From Kingella potus (GTDB lineage Bacteria; Pseudomonadota; Gammaproteobacteria; Burkholderiales; Neisseriaceae), in NCBI RefSeq assembly GCF_900451175.1, contig NZ_UGJJ01000001.1:682001-746000 (forward strand): a stretch of DNA of 64,000 nucleotides. Direction: 5' to 3'. This document shows, piece by piece, positions 40,274-48,241 of the stretch. Positions within the stretch are counted from its first letter, which is position 1, and every line of letters begins with the position of its first letter. The position numbers were made by a program, and so were the translations under genes. The notes beneath the pieces are model-generated. The model saw nothing but the letters and a program-made list of their open reading frames with translations, ran no database searches and was not told where the DNA came from.

Positions 40274-40573
40274 CATGTTTCGAATGACAGAACACCACGC
40301 TCCGTGCGGACAGAGCGTAGGGTGTGTCGCTCCGGCGACGCACGCGTTTTCAGGGTTTTCAGACGGCTTCTTGCCGCTATACGGCACAAGCCGCGTGCGT
40401 GGCAGAGCCACACACCCTACCTAAACGGCAAACGCAGCCTGAACCCGACCCAACGCCCAACCGGCGCGGCTCCAACAAAGTGAAAACGGGTTTTCCGCCG
40501 CCGCCCGGCCTTGTTCTGCGCAAGCCTGCGGCGAAGCGTACAATCGCTGTTTTCCTTCCGATAAAGCAGGGTC

Positions 40574-41137
40574 ATGAAACGTATTCTTTGCGCCGCAGAA
40601 GCAGGCCGTCTGAAAAGCCGTTTGCGGCGGGGCGGGCTGGTGGCCTATCCTACCGAGTCGTGCTTTGGCATAGGCTGTCTGCCGCACCATGCCAAAGCAC
40701 TCAAAGCCCTGGTTCGGCTCAAACGCCGCCCGCAGCACAAGGGGATGATTGTTGTCGGCGACACGCTTGCGCGTCTGCGGCCGCTGTTGCGCCCTTTGGC
40801 AGAGGATGATGCCGCCGCGCTGGAAAGCATCTGGCCGGCGCGGCAGACTTTTCTGCTGCCCGCCGCACGCAATGTGCCGCCGCTGCTGCGCGGCAGGGGG
40901 CGGGCCGCTCTGGCGGTGCGTGTGCCGGCTCATGAGGCCGCGCGGGATTTGTGCCGCCTGCTGGGCACGCCGCTGGTGTCCACTTCCTGCAACCGTGCGG
41001 GCAAACGCCCCTGCCGCAGCACGCGGGAGGTGCGGCGGCAGTTCGGCCGCAGCGTGTATGTGGCGGCGGGACGCTGCGGCGGCAGTAAAACACCCAGCAC
41101 GATGACCGATTGGGCAACGGGCAGGCGGCTGCGCTGA
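40574..41137 (+). CDS. tsaC: Threonylcarbamoyl-AMP synthase (TsaC/YrdC)
   Basis: TsaC makes threonylcarbamoyl-AMP from threonine, bicarbonate and ATP for t6A37 in tRNA; trmO (22986-23654) later methylates the same base. The 187-residue YrdC domain shows GGLVAYPTESCFGIGC, the K-R-x segment LVRLKRRPQHKGMIV, ALAVRVPAHEAARDLC and PLVSTSCNRAG, with the basic ligand-binding residues in place. A DUS is translated as GRLKSR near residue 11. It is an unusually Arg/Cys-rich member but complete. Confidence 0.9.
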   Translation: MKRILCAAEAGRLKSRLRRGGLVAYPTESCFGIGCLPHHAKALKALVRLKRRPQHKGMIVVGDTLARLRPLLRPLAEDDAAALESIWPARQTFLLPAARNVPPLLRGRGRAALAVRVPAHEAARDLCRLLGTPLVSTSCNRAGKRPCRSTREVRRQFGRSVYVAAGRCGGSKTPSTMTDWATGRRLR

Positions 41138-41143
41138 ATGGGA

Positions 41144-41175
41144 AGGCCGTCTGAAACAGGGTGTTCAGACGGCCT
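41144..41175. terminator. Inverted DUS pair after tsaC
   Basis: Facing pair directly after the tsaC stop. Confidence 0.7.
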
Positions 41176-41340
41176 TTTGCATGGTTTCGCGCTGACAGTC
41201 TGTGTAGGGTGTGCGGCTCTGCCGTGCACGCGGTTGCAGAGATTGCACGGCCTTTGCGCGGCGGCGGGGAACGCGTGCGTCGCCTTTGGGGCGACACACC
41301 CTACGCGGGATTACGCGGGATGCGGTGGGGCAAACGGAAA

Positions 41341-41524
41341 AGGCCGTCTGAAACCGAAGAATCCGCCGCAAACCCGCTCCCTCTCCTGCGCCCGCGCGGG
41401 GGAGGGCTGGGGAGGGGGTGGCGGTTTGCCAAACCGCTTTCCCGCCCGCCAGCGCAGCCGAAGCGGCAACAGCCCCCACTCTGACCCTCCCCCGCAGGCG
41501 GGAGGGAACAGAGGCCGTCTGAAA
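41341..41524. repeat. B-family GC-rich inverted repeat, copy B2
   Basis: Close to B1 and B3 in sequence; DUS at both ends in the same orientation. Confidence 0.72.
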
Positions 41525-41596
41525 GCGCAGCTTCAACGAAGTGAAAACACGGATTCGGCTCGTCCGAAATACCGTTTTACGGTTTTCAGACGGCCT
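41512..41596. repeat. C-family element, long form, copy C5
   Basis: Contains an extra segment GCAGCTTCAACGAAGTGAAAA after the left DUS, shared with C6. Confidence 0.68.
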
Positions 41597-41738
41597 CCAA
41601 GGTAGGGTGTGCGGCTCTGCCGCGCACGCGGTTGCGGAGATTCTACGGCCTTTGTGCGGCGGCGGGGAGCGCGTGCGTCGCCTTTGGGGCGACACACCCT
41701 ACGTGGGATTACGCGGGATGCGGTGGGGCAAACGGAAA

Positions 41739-41770
41739 AGGCCGTCTGAAAACGGATTTTCAGACGGCCT
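41739..41770. terminator. Inverted DUS pair after sppA
   Basis: Facing pair beyond the sppA stop. Confidence 0.7.
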
Positions 41771-41785
41771 TTTTTGCTGCTTGTG

Positions 41786-41831
41786 GTTTACCAGCCTTTA
41801 TTGTCCAGGTTTACCAGCCTTTATTGTCCAG
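41786..41831. repeat. Perfect 23-bp tandem duplication across the sppA stop
   Basis: GTTTACCAGCCTTTATTGTCCAG occurs twice in a row (41786-41808 and 41809-41831). The second unit encodes the final residues DNKGW and stop of sppA; the first is an untranslated copy beyond the stop. Confidence 0.9.
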
Positions 41832-42863
41832 GTTTTGCAGGCTTTGGCGGACTTGGTTTTGCACTTCGCTGTTGAGGCGGCGGCTGATGGCGCGGGCGAG
41901 GTCGTCTTCGTCGGGGGTGTAGTCGACGAGTTCGGGGGCTTTGATTTGGTCGCGGGCAACGCTGTATATGTTGCCGAAGCCGTCGATGAGGCCGTTTTTC
42001 TGTGCTTCGAGGCCGGTGTAGATGCGGCCGCTGAAGATTTCGGGGTCGCCGGTTTTGAGGCGGCTGCCGCGTCCGGTTTTGACGGCGTTGATAAATTCGC
42101 CGTGGATGTCGTCGAGCATTTTCTGCCAGATGGCGGTTTGCTCGGGGGTTTCGGGCGAGAAGGGGTCGCCCATGCCTTTGTTGCTGCCGGCGGTGCGCAG
42201 GCGGCGTTTGATGCCGAGTTTGTCCATCAGCTCGGTAAAGTCGAAGCTGCCGCCGATCACGCCGATGCTGCCGACGAGGCTGGACGGGTCGGCGTAGATT
42301 TTGTCGGCGGCGGCGGCGATGTAGTAGCAGCCGGAGGCGCACATGTCTTCGGCAACGAGGTAGAGGGGGATGTTTTTGTGCTGTTCTTTGAGGCGGCGGA
42401 TTTCGTTGAAGGCGGTGTTGGAGATGACGGGGGAGCCGCCGGGGGAGTTGGCGCGGATGATGATGCCTTTGACGTTTTTGTCGGCGTAGGCGGCTTCGAG
42501 GCCGTTGCGCAGCATGGCAACCTGGTCTTGGTAGCCGCTGCCGATCACGCCGTTGAGTTTGATGACGGCGGTGTGTTCTTTGTGTTTCGCGCCGAGTATT
42601 TTGTTGAAGCCGCCGCCGCTTTCGGCTTCAAGGCGGCCGGTGGTGCAGCTGTGGAAGGTGAAGAGGGTGCCGGCAAAGAGCATTGCGCCTACGCCGCGCC
42701 AGACGTTGCGCCAGAAGCGGCTGCTGCGCTGTTCTTTGTGGACGCTGAGGAGGAGTTTGTAGAGGGTGTCGCGCTCCCAGCTTTCCTGGCGGGGGGCGGA
42801 TGGGGTGTGCTGCTGCTGGGTGTTGTCGCGCTGTTCTTCTTCGCGTTGGATTTTGAAGCTCAT
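41811..42863 (-). CDS. sppA: Signal peptide peptidase SppA (S49 family, short form)
   Basis: SppA degrades cleaved signal peptides in the inner membrane. The 350-residue protein has one transmembrane segment (about residues 52-75) and the S49 domain: NSPGGSPVISN, the catalytic Ser in EDMCASGCYYIAAAADKIYADPSSLVGSIGVI, and the Lys in SNKGMGDPF. The usual GG after the catalytic Ser is GC here. It is the last gene of a probable LOG-HAD-sppA unit on the minus strand. Confidence 0.93.
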   Translation of the reverse strand: MSFKIQREEEQRDNTQQQHTPSAPRQESWERDTLYKLLLSVHKEQRSSRFWRNVWRGVGAMLFAGTLFTFHSCTTGRLEAESGGGFNKILGAKHKEHTAVIKLNGVIGSGYQDQVAMLRNGLEAAYADKNVKGIIIRANSPGGSPVISNTAFNEIRRLKEQHKNIPLYLVAEDMCASGCYYIAAAADKIYADPSSLVGSIGVIGGSFDFTELMDKLGIKRRLRTAGSNKGMGDPFSPETPEQTAIWQKMLDDIHGEFINAVKTGRGSRLKTGDPEIFSGRIYTGLEAQKNGLIDGFGNIYSVARDQIKAPELVDYTPDEDDLARAISRRLNSEVQNQVRQSLQNLDNKGW

Positions 42864-42943
42864 GGTGTTTCCGGTGGGTTGGGGGGTTGCGGGTAATGTG
42901 TACTGCGCCGTGGTTTTCCGCGCGGTTTTGTTTTCAGACGGCC

Positions 42944-43594
42944 TTACAGGGTGTGCAGGAAGGCGGGCAGTGCGGAGAGTGCGGGCAAGATACCGATGTT
43001 GGGGGCTTTGCGCAAGGTGTCGGGGCTGTGTGCGCCGGTGGCGATGCCGATGCCGCGCGCGCCGGCGTGGGCGGCCATTTCGAGGTCGTGGACGGTGTCG
43101 CCGGCAATCAGGCTTTCAGACGGCGCAAGGCAGAGTTCGCCGCAGATTTTGTACACCATGTCGGGGGCGGGTTTGGCGTGGCATTCGGTGGCGGTGGCGG
43201 TGGCCGCCCAGTAGGCGGCGGTGCCGCTTTCGCCGATGGCGCGTTCGAGGCCGCTGCGGCTTTTGCCGGTGGCGACGGCAAGCTCGAAGCCTTGCGCTTG
43301 GAGGGTGTCGAGGACGGGAAGCGCGTCGGGGAAGAGTTGTGTGCCGCAGTGGCGGGGGTGGAGGCTGGCGGCGGCGTAGACTTCTATGATTTCTTCCTGT
43401 TTGTGTTCGCCCGCATGGGGGGCGAGGGTGCGGACGATGCGGACGAGGGAGTAGCCGGCGAGGTTGCGGATGCGTTCGGGCTCGGGCTTGGGCAGGCCGC
43501 ATTCGTAGAAGGTTTCGCGCAGGGTGTCGATAAGGGGGGCGGCGGTGTCGGCGAGGGTGCCGTCCCAGTCGAAGATGATGAGTTTGGGCTGCAT
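42944..43594 (-). CDS. HAD-family hydrolase (phosphoglycolate phosphatase-like)
   Basis: The 216-residue HAD subfamily IA protein has motif I FDWDGTLADT (residues 8-17), motif II with VATGKSRSG, motif III Lys (CHAKPAPDM) and motif IV IAGDTVHDLEMA. Relatives next to sppA in other Betaproteobacteria are annotated as Gph-like phosphatases; the substrate is not settled. It lies 80 bases before sppA and 47 bases after the LOG gene on the same strand. A DUS is read inside as APSESL. Confidence 0.9.
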   Translation of the reverse strand: MQPKLIIFDWDGTLADTAAPLIDTLRETFYECGLPKPEPERIRNLAGYSLVRIVRTLAPHAGEHKQEEIIEVYAAASLHPRHCGTQLFPDALPVLDTLQAQGFELAVATGKSRSGLERAIGESGTAAYWAATATATECHAKPAPDMVYKICGELCLAPSESLIAGDTVHDLEMAAHAGARGIGIATGAHSPDTLRKAPNIGILPALSALPAFLHTL

Positions 43595-43641
43595 GGTTTT
43601 CCTTTCGTGCCGCAGGCGGTTTCAGACGGCCTGCGGGGGGT

Positions 43642-44373
43642 TTAGAGGCCGAGTTCCCAGTTGGCTTTGGGATTGACGCAGAAGCCGTCGGTGCAGTTGG
43701 CGTAGTGGCGGAAGATGCGTTCGACGATTTCGTCGGCATCGTCGATGATTTCAAACAGTTCTGCGTCGGACGGGGCGATGAAGCCGCGTTCGAGCAGCCG
43801 GCTGTGTATCCAGTCGCAAAGCCCCTGCCAGAAGCTGCGGCCGACGAGGATGACGGGGCGGTGGGGGGTTTTGCCGGTTTGCACGAGGGTGAGGCTTTCG
43901 AAGAGTTCGTCGAGGGTGCCGAAGCCGCCGGGCATCACGATGTAGGCAACGGCGTGTTTGACGAACATGACTTTGCGCGGGAAGAAGTGTTGGAATTTGA
44001 CCGACAGATCCTGATAGGGGTTGGCGTGCTGTTCGTGGGGCAGGACGATGTTGAGGCCGACGGCGGGGCTGTGTCCGGCAAACGCGCCTTTGTTGGCGGC
44101 TTCCATAATGCCGGGGCCGCCGCCGGAGATGACGGCGAAGCCCGCGTCGGAGAGCTTGCGGGCGATGGTTTCGGCCAAGAGGTAGTCGGGGTGGCTTGGC
44201 GGGGTGCGCGCGCTGCCGTAGATGCTGACGGCGGGACGGATGGCGCGCAGCTCTTCGCCTGCTTCGAGAAATTCGGACATGATTTTCAGCAGGTGGTAGC
44301 TTTCGCGGGCGTATATGTCGCGGCGGGCGGCTTCGGGCAGGGCGGGATCGGGCAGTTTGTCGTGCAGGGACAT
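43642..44373 (-). CDS. LOG family (TIGR00730) Rossmann-fold protein
   Basis: The 243-residue protein has the LOG signatures: ISGGGPGIMEAANKGA (about residue 80) and PGGFGTLDELFE (about 150). LOG proteins hydrolyse cytokinin-like nucleotide 5'-monophosphates to free bases (phosphoribohydrolases), though many bacterial ones are annotated as nucleotide 5'-monophosphate nucleosidases. An extended N-terminus of about 60 residues is typical of the proteobacterial long type. Confidence 0.9.
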   Translation of the reverse strand: MSLHDKLPDPALPEAARRDIYARESYHLLKIMSEFLEAGEELRAIRPAVSIYGSARTPPSHPDYLLAETIARKLSDAGFAVISGGGPGIMEAANKGAFAGHSPAVGLNIVLPHEQHANPYQDLSVKFQHFFPRKVMFVKHAVAYIVMPGGFGTLDELFESLTLVQTGKTPHRPVILVGRSFWQGLCDWIHSRLLERGFIAPSDAELFEIIDDADEIVERIFRHYANCTDGFCVNPKANWELGL

Positions 44374-44487
44374 GGCGTTTTTCCTTGTGGCGGGCGGCGG
44401 TGCAAGATAAAAAATCTGTGGTTTTGTTTTTTCTATTTTATTCCACTATGTAAACATAAACAGTTTTGGCGGCGGTGGCAAACACGG

Positions 44488-44519
44488 AGGCCGTCTGAAA
44501 AGCGTTTTTCAGACGGCCT
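44488..44519. terminator. Inverted DUS pair after actP
   Basis: Facing pair 20 bases past the actP stop, in the gap to the LOG gene. Confidence 0.7.
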
Positions 44520-44539
44520 CTGTGGTGCGGGGGTGCGGT

Positions 44540-46219
44540 TTAGTGGTCCGATGCTCCGGCCGCGCCGATGCCGGTCATCGAGCGGACGTATTGTGCGTCG
44601 AAGCCTTCTTTGTCTTCGGCGGCGCGTTCGGATTTGTCGAATACGGACACCAGCCATGCAACCACAAACGCCAGCGGGATGGTAAACAGGGCGGGGTTGC
44701 CGTAGGGGAAAATCGCGCTTTCGTGGTGCAGCACGCTCACCCATACGGTGGGGCCGAGGACGATCAGCACCAGTGCTCCGATGAGTCCGGCAAAGCCGCC
44801 GGCCACTGCGCCGCGCGTGGTCAGGCCGCGCCAGAACATGCTGAGCATCAGCACGGGGAAGTTGGCCGAAGCGGCTACGGCGAAGGCAAGGCCGACCATA
44901 AAGGCGACGTTTTGGTTTTCAAAGGCCACGCCGAAGATGATGGCCAGCACGCCCAAGCCCAAGGTGGCGGCACGGGAAACGCGCATTTCCTCTTTGGGCA
45001 GGGCGCGGCCTTTGCGGATAACCGAAGAGTAGATGTCGTGGCTGACGGCGGACGCGCCCGAGAGGGTCAGTCCGGCCACCACCGCCAAAATGGTGGCGAA
45101 GGCCACGGCGGAAATAAAGCCCAGCAGCAGGTTGCCGCCGACGGCTGCGGAAAGGTGTACCGCCGCCATATTGGTGCCACCGATCATTTCGTATACGGTG
45201 TGCCCGTCTTTGACTACTGCTTTGAAAAACGACGGATTATTGGTCAGGAAGATAATCGCGCCAAAGCCGATGATGAAGGTCAGCAGGTAGAAGTAGCCGA
45301 TGAAGCCGGTGGCAACCACCACCGATTTGCGGGCTTCGCGGGCATCGGGCACGGTAAAGAAACGCATCAGGATGTGCGGCAGGCCGGCGGTGCCGAACAT
45401 CAGCGCGAAGCCGAGCGAGAGCGCGTCGATCGGGTTTTTCACCAGGCCGCCGGGCGCGAGGATGGCTTCGCCCTTGGTGTGGGTGTCGGCCGCTTTTTGG
45501 AACATGGCTTCCATGCTGAAGCCGCTGGCGTACAGCACCATAAAGGCCATGAAGGTTGCGCCGCCCAACAGCAGCACGGCCTTGATCATCTGCACCCAGG
45601 TTGTCGCCAGCATACCGCCGAACAGCACGTAGGCCACCATCAGCGCGCCGACAATCAGCACTGCCCAAAGATAGTCCATGCCGAACAAAAGCTGGATCAG
45701 TTTGCCCGCGCCCACTACCTGCGCAATGAGGTAGAGCATCACCACCAAAAGCGAGCCCGAAGCGGCAAACAGGCGCACCGGCGTTTGTTTCAGGCGGTAG
45801 GCCGCCACGTCGGCAAAGGTAAACTGGCCGAGGTTGCGCAGCCGTTCGGCCACCAGAAACAGTACCAGCGGCCAGCCCACCAGAAAGCCGGTGGAATAAA
45901 TCAGGCCGTCGTAGCCGGAGGTGAACACCATGGCCGAAATGCCCAAAAACGATGCGGCCGACATAAAGTCCCCCGCAATCGCCAGCCCGTTTTGAAAGCC
46001 GGTGATGCCGCCGCCGGCGGTGTAGAAGTCTTTGGAGGAACGGTTTTTCTTCGCCGCCCACTTGGTAATCCACAGCGTTGCGCCCACGAAGATGAAGAAC
46101 ATAATCACGGCCGTCCAGTTGGTCGCCTGTTTTTCCACTTCGCCGGTAAACGCGTCCGCCCACAGAGAGCCGGAGCAGAGTGCCGCCAAGGCGGGAAAGA
46201 TGAATTTTTGGTTTCTCAT
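44540..46219 (-). CDS. actP: Cation/acetate symporter ActP
   Basis: ActP is a sodium:solute symporter family protein that takes up acetate and other short monocarboxylates with a cation. The 559-residue inner-membrane protein has an N-terminal signal-like segment (ALAALCSGSLWA) and about 13 hydrophobic segments. The SSS signature appears in FLVGWPLVLFLVAERLRNLGQFTFADVAAYRL, and SGASAVSHDIYSSVI is also typical. It is preceded by yjcH with one base between the stop and its start, as in the E. coli acs-yjcH-actP cluster. acs is absent here. Confidence 0.94.
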   Translation of the reverse strand: MRNQKFIFPALAALCSGSLWADAFTGEVEKQATNWTAVIMFFIFVGATLWITKWAAKKNRSSKDFYTAGGGITGFQNGLAIAGDFMSAASFLGISAMVFTSGYDGLIYSTGFLVGWPLVLFLVAERLRNLGQFTFADVAAYRLKQTPVRLFAASGSLLVVMLYLIAQVVGAGKLIQLLFGMDYLWAVLIVGALMVAYVLFGGMLATTWVQMIKAVLLLGGATFMAFMVLYASGFSMEAMFQKAADTHTKGEAILAPGGLVKNPIDALSLGFALMFGTAGLPHILMRFFTVPDAREARKSVVVATGFIGYFYLLTFIIGFGAIIFLTNNPSFFKAVVKDGHTVYEMIGGTNMAAVHLSAAVGGNLLLGFISAVAFATILAVVAGLTLSGASAVSHDIYSSVIRKGRALPKEEMRVSRAATLGLGVLAIIFGVAFENQNVAFMVGLAFAVAASANFPVLMLSMFWRGLTTRGAVAGGFAGLIGALVLIVLGPTVWVSVLHHESAIFPYGNPALFTIPLAFVVAWLVSVFDKSERAAEDKEGFDAQYVRSMTGIGAAGASDH

Positions 46220-46220
46220 T

Positions 46221-46580
46221 TTATTTTTCTCCCGACAAAGTTTCGCGTACCGCTTCCTGTGTCATTTCTTCAAACTTGCCGTTGGCCAGCCACACATACA
46301 CCAGCGTAATCAGGAAGGAAAACACAATCACAAACATCCCGACCCAGATGCCCCAAGTCGTTACCCCGCCGGGCGACACTTTGGCTGCCAGCGTTTGGGG
46401 CGAAGTGCCGATAATCCAAATATAGGCGGTGTACACGGCAAACACCGAGATCGAAAAGCCCCAGCCCAGCCATGCTTTCTGCCGCGCCATCGCGCGGAAG
46501 GCCGGATGCGCCAGCACCCGCGCCGCCCGCGCCTTTTCCTGCTCCTGGCGGGCTTTTTGATCCGTATTTTTCGTATTCAT
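46221..46580 (-). CDS. yjcH: DUF485 membrane protein YjcH
   Basis: The 119-residue protein has two transmembrane segments (about residues 40-62 and 80-102) and the DUF485 pattern HPAFRAMARQKAWLGW ... TWGIWVGMFVIVFSFLITLVYVWLAN. The family is nearly always encoded directly before ActP and probably assists it. The N-terminus is charged and coiled. Confidence 0.92.
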   Translation of the reverse strand: MNTKNTDQKARQEQEKARAARVLAHPAFRAMARQKAWLGWGFSISVFAVYTAYIWIIGTSPQTLAAKVSPGGVTTWGIWVGMFVIVFSFLITLVYVWLANGKFEEMTQEAVRETLSGEK

Positions 46581-46909
46581 AGTTTTGCTCCTCTTCGATA
46601 TTGATTGTTCGGATGGTTGCGGGCGGGACGGCCTGCAAACGGCAAAGCCCCGCCCTGCCCCGATTTATAAACAAGCGCGGAGCAGGCGGGCTAATATTAT
46701 TTTTTGATAACCCGCATCCGCGCCGCAAATAACACAGAGTTTTCATCTTGAATTACAAAATGTTTTTTATAAAATCGGCTTTACCTGCCGCCCTTGTTTG
46801 TGTTAAAAAACGAAAAGCAAAATTTACAGAAAGGCCGTCTGAAAACAGGATTTCCGCTTTCGAACCGCCCCAACCAAAAGCAGACTGCAAAGGAAAAAGG
46901 AATACCCGC
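46581..46909. other. Divergent region yjcH/LysR gene
   Basis: About 330 bases between divergent genes, with one DUS near 46835. It should contain the promoters of both; no palindromic LysR operator of the T-N11-A type could be fixed with confidence. Confidence 0.45.
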
Positions 46910-47803
46910 ATGGACATCAACCAACTGCGCGCTTTCATCACCGTCGCCCACACCAAAAACCTGACTCAGGCCGCCGAGAAACTCTTTCTCTCCCAGCCCG
47001 CCGTGTCCGCCCAAATCAAAGCCCTCGAAGCCGATGTCGGCACTACCCTTTTTACCCGTACCAACAGCGGCATGACGCTGACCCGCGCCGGCGAAGTGCT
47101 GCTGCCCGAAGCCGAAGAGTTATTGCAGCACAAACACCGCCTCGAAACCTTCGCGCAAACCCTGTCCGAAAACTATGTCTGCCACGCCCGACTCGGCCTC
47201 ATCCACCCCATCTTTCCCGCCAAAGTCAGCCGCCTTACCCGCAGCCTCACCCGCCGCGAACCCAATATCCAGCTCCATATCCAATACGGCATGAGCGGCG
47301 AAATTCTCAGCCGCATCCTTGCCAAACGCCTGCACGGCGGCTTCTTCCTCGGCAGCCTCGACCAGCGTACTCTGCAAAGCATCCCGCTGGAACACATCGC
47401 CTACTCCCTCATCTGCCACACCGACGACGAAAAAAGCCTGCGCAGCGGCCTGCCGCGCAGCCTCAACGGCTACACTTGGATTGAAATGTCCGGCGTGTCC
47501 GGCAGCCACAAAAACCTGCAACAGTTTTGGCACCGCCACAAGCTCACCCCGAAAAAGCAGATTATCTGCGACTATCCCCAAGCCATTATCGGCCTGGCCG
47601 CCGACGGCATCGGCCTGGCGATGGTACCCAAGCACAGCGCGCAGGCTGCGCAGCGGCAGGGCAGCCCCATTGCCCTAATCGACGAATTTGAGCAGCAGCT
47701 TCCCCTGCACTTCGTCTATCTCGACGAATACGGGCAGGATCCCGCCCTGCAGCTGATGCGCGATGCGGTGCTGGAAGTGTGGGACGGCGCAGAGGCCGTC
47801 TGA
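46910..47803 (+). CDS. LysR family transcriptional regulator
   Basis: The 297-residue protein has the N-terminal winged helix-turn-helix (LRAFITVAHTKNLTQAAEKLFLSQPAVSAQIKALE, residues 5-40) and a LysR substrate-binding domain with the late AIIGLAADGIGLAMVP signature. It is divergent from yjcH-actP, so the acetate transporter is the most likely target; this is inference from position. The ATG at 46910 has AAAGGAAAAAGG upstream. Its last residues A-E-A-V and stop come from a DUS that also opens the B3 repeat. Confidence 0.9.
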   Translation: MDINQLRAFITVAHTKNLTQAAEKLFLSQPAVSAQIKALEADVGTTLFTRTNSGMTLTRAGEVLLPEAEELLQHKHRLETFAQTLSENYVCHARLGLIHPIFPAKVSRLTRSLTRREPNIQLHIQYGMSGEILSRILAKRLHGGFFLGSLDQRTLQSIPLEHIAYSLICHTDDEKSLRSGLPRSLNGYTWIEMSGVSGSHKNLQQFWHRHKLTPKKQIICDYPQAIIGLAADGIGLAMVPKHSAQAAQRQGSPIALIDEFEQQLPLHFVYLDEYGQDPALQLMRDAVLEVWDGAEAV

Positions 47804-47974
47804 AACCGAAGAATCCGCCGCAAACCCGCTCTCCCCCTGCGCCCGCTCGGGGTCGGGTCGGGGAGGGGGCGGTTTGCAAAACTGCTTTCCCGCCCGCAAG
47901 CGCAGCCGAAACGGCAACAGCCCCCACCCTAACCCGCCCCCGCAGGCGGGAGAGGGAACAGAGGCCGTCTGAAA
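47793..47974. repeat. B-family GC-rich inverted repeat, copy B3
   Basis: It begins at the DUS that ends the LysR gene. Nearly the same sequence as B2, including CCGAAGAATCCGCCGC after the left DUS. Confidence 0.72.
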
Positions 47975-48045
47975 GCGCAGCTTCAACGAAGTGAAAACAC
48001 GGATTCGGCTCATCCGAAATGCCGCTTGAGGTTTTCAGACGGCCT
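47962..48045. repeat. C-family element, long form, copy C6
   Basis: Same internal segment as C5 (GCAGCTTCAACGAAGTGAAAA) and inverted DUS ends. Confidence 0.68.
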
Positions 48046-48183
48046 CTGCCGCCAAGTAGGGTGTGTGGCTCCGCCACGCACGCATTCTTTGGTTTGACAG
48101 GAAGCCTATCCGGCAAATCCGCAAATCCGCATGCTTCGCCCGGGCGGCACGCCCTGCGCAGGATTCGGCGGGACAAAAGACAG

Positions 48184-48223
48184 AGGCCGTCTGAAAACCC
48201 TAAAACAGGTTTTCAGACGGCCT
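48184..48223. terminator. Inverted DUS pair after metE
   Basis: Facing pair about 20 bases past the metE stop. Confidence 0.7.
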
Positions 48224-48241
48224 TTGCCGTGCGGCAGAAAC

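Larger units (their letters stand above)
39868..40573. repeat. Composite repeat tract before tsaC
   Basis: No gene. In order: A hairpin 39900-39928, inverted A hairpin 39971-40002, a shared spacer ending in GGACAAAC, a DUS, B element to 40225, C element 40213-40273, then A hairpins at 40318-40346 and 40392-40420 (inverted). The same module order occurs in part at 41.2-41.75 kb and 47.8-48.2 kb. Confidence 0.75.
41138..41810. repeat. Composite repeat tract between tsaC and sppA
   Basis: No gene. An inverted DUS pair (41144-41175) follows tsaC. Then come A 41204-41232, inverted A 41272-41304, B2, C5, and A 41602-41630 with inverted A 41670-41702, ending in a DUS pair (41739-41770). The 148-base A-A' blocks at 41204 and 41602 are direct repeats with fewer than ten differences. 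Confidence 0.75.
47804..48241. repeat. Composite repeat tract between LysR gene and metE
   Basis: No gene. Element B3 is followed by C6, an A hairpin (48056-48084), a degenerate inverted A (about 48128-48160) and a DUS pair (48184-48223). Confidence 0.72.

Noticed and set aside
44522..46309. 595-residue open frame antisense to actP
   Set aside because: His/Gln/Gly-rich shadow of a membrane protein gene.
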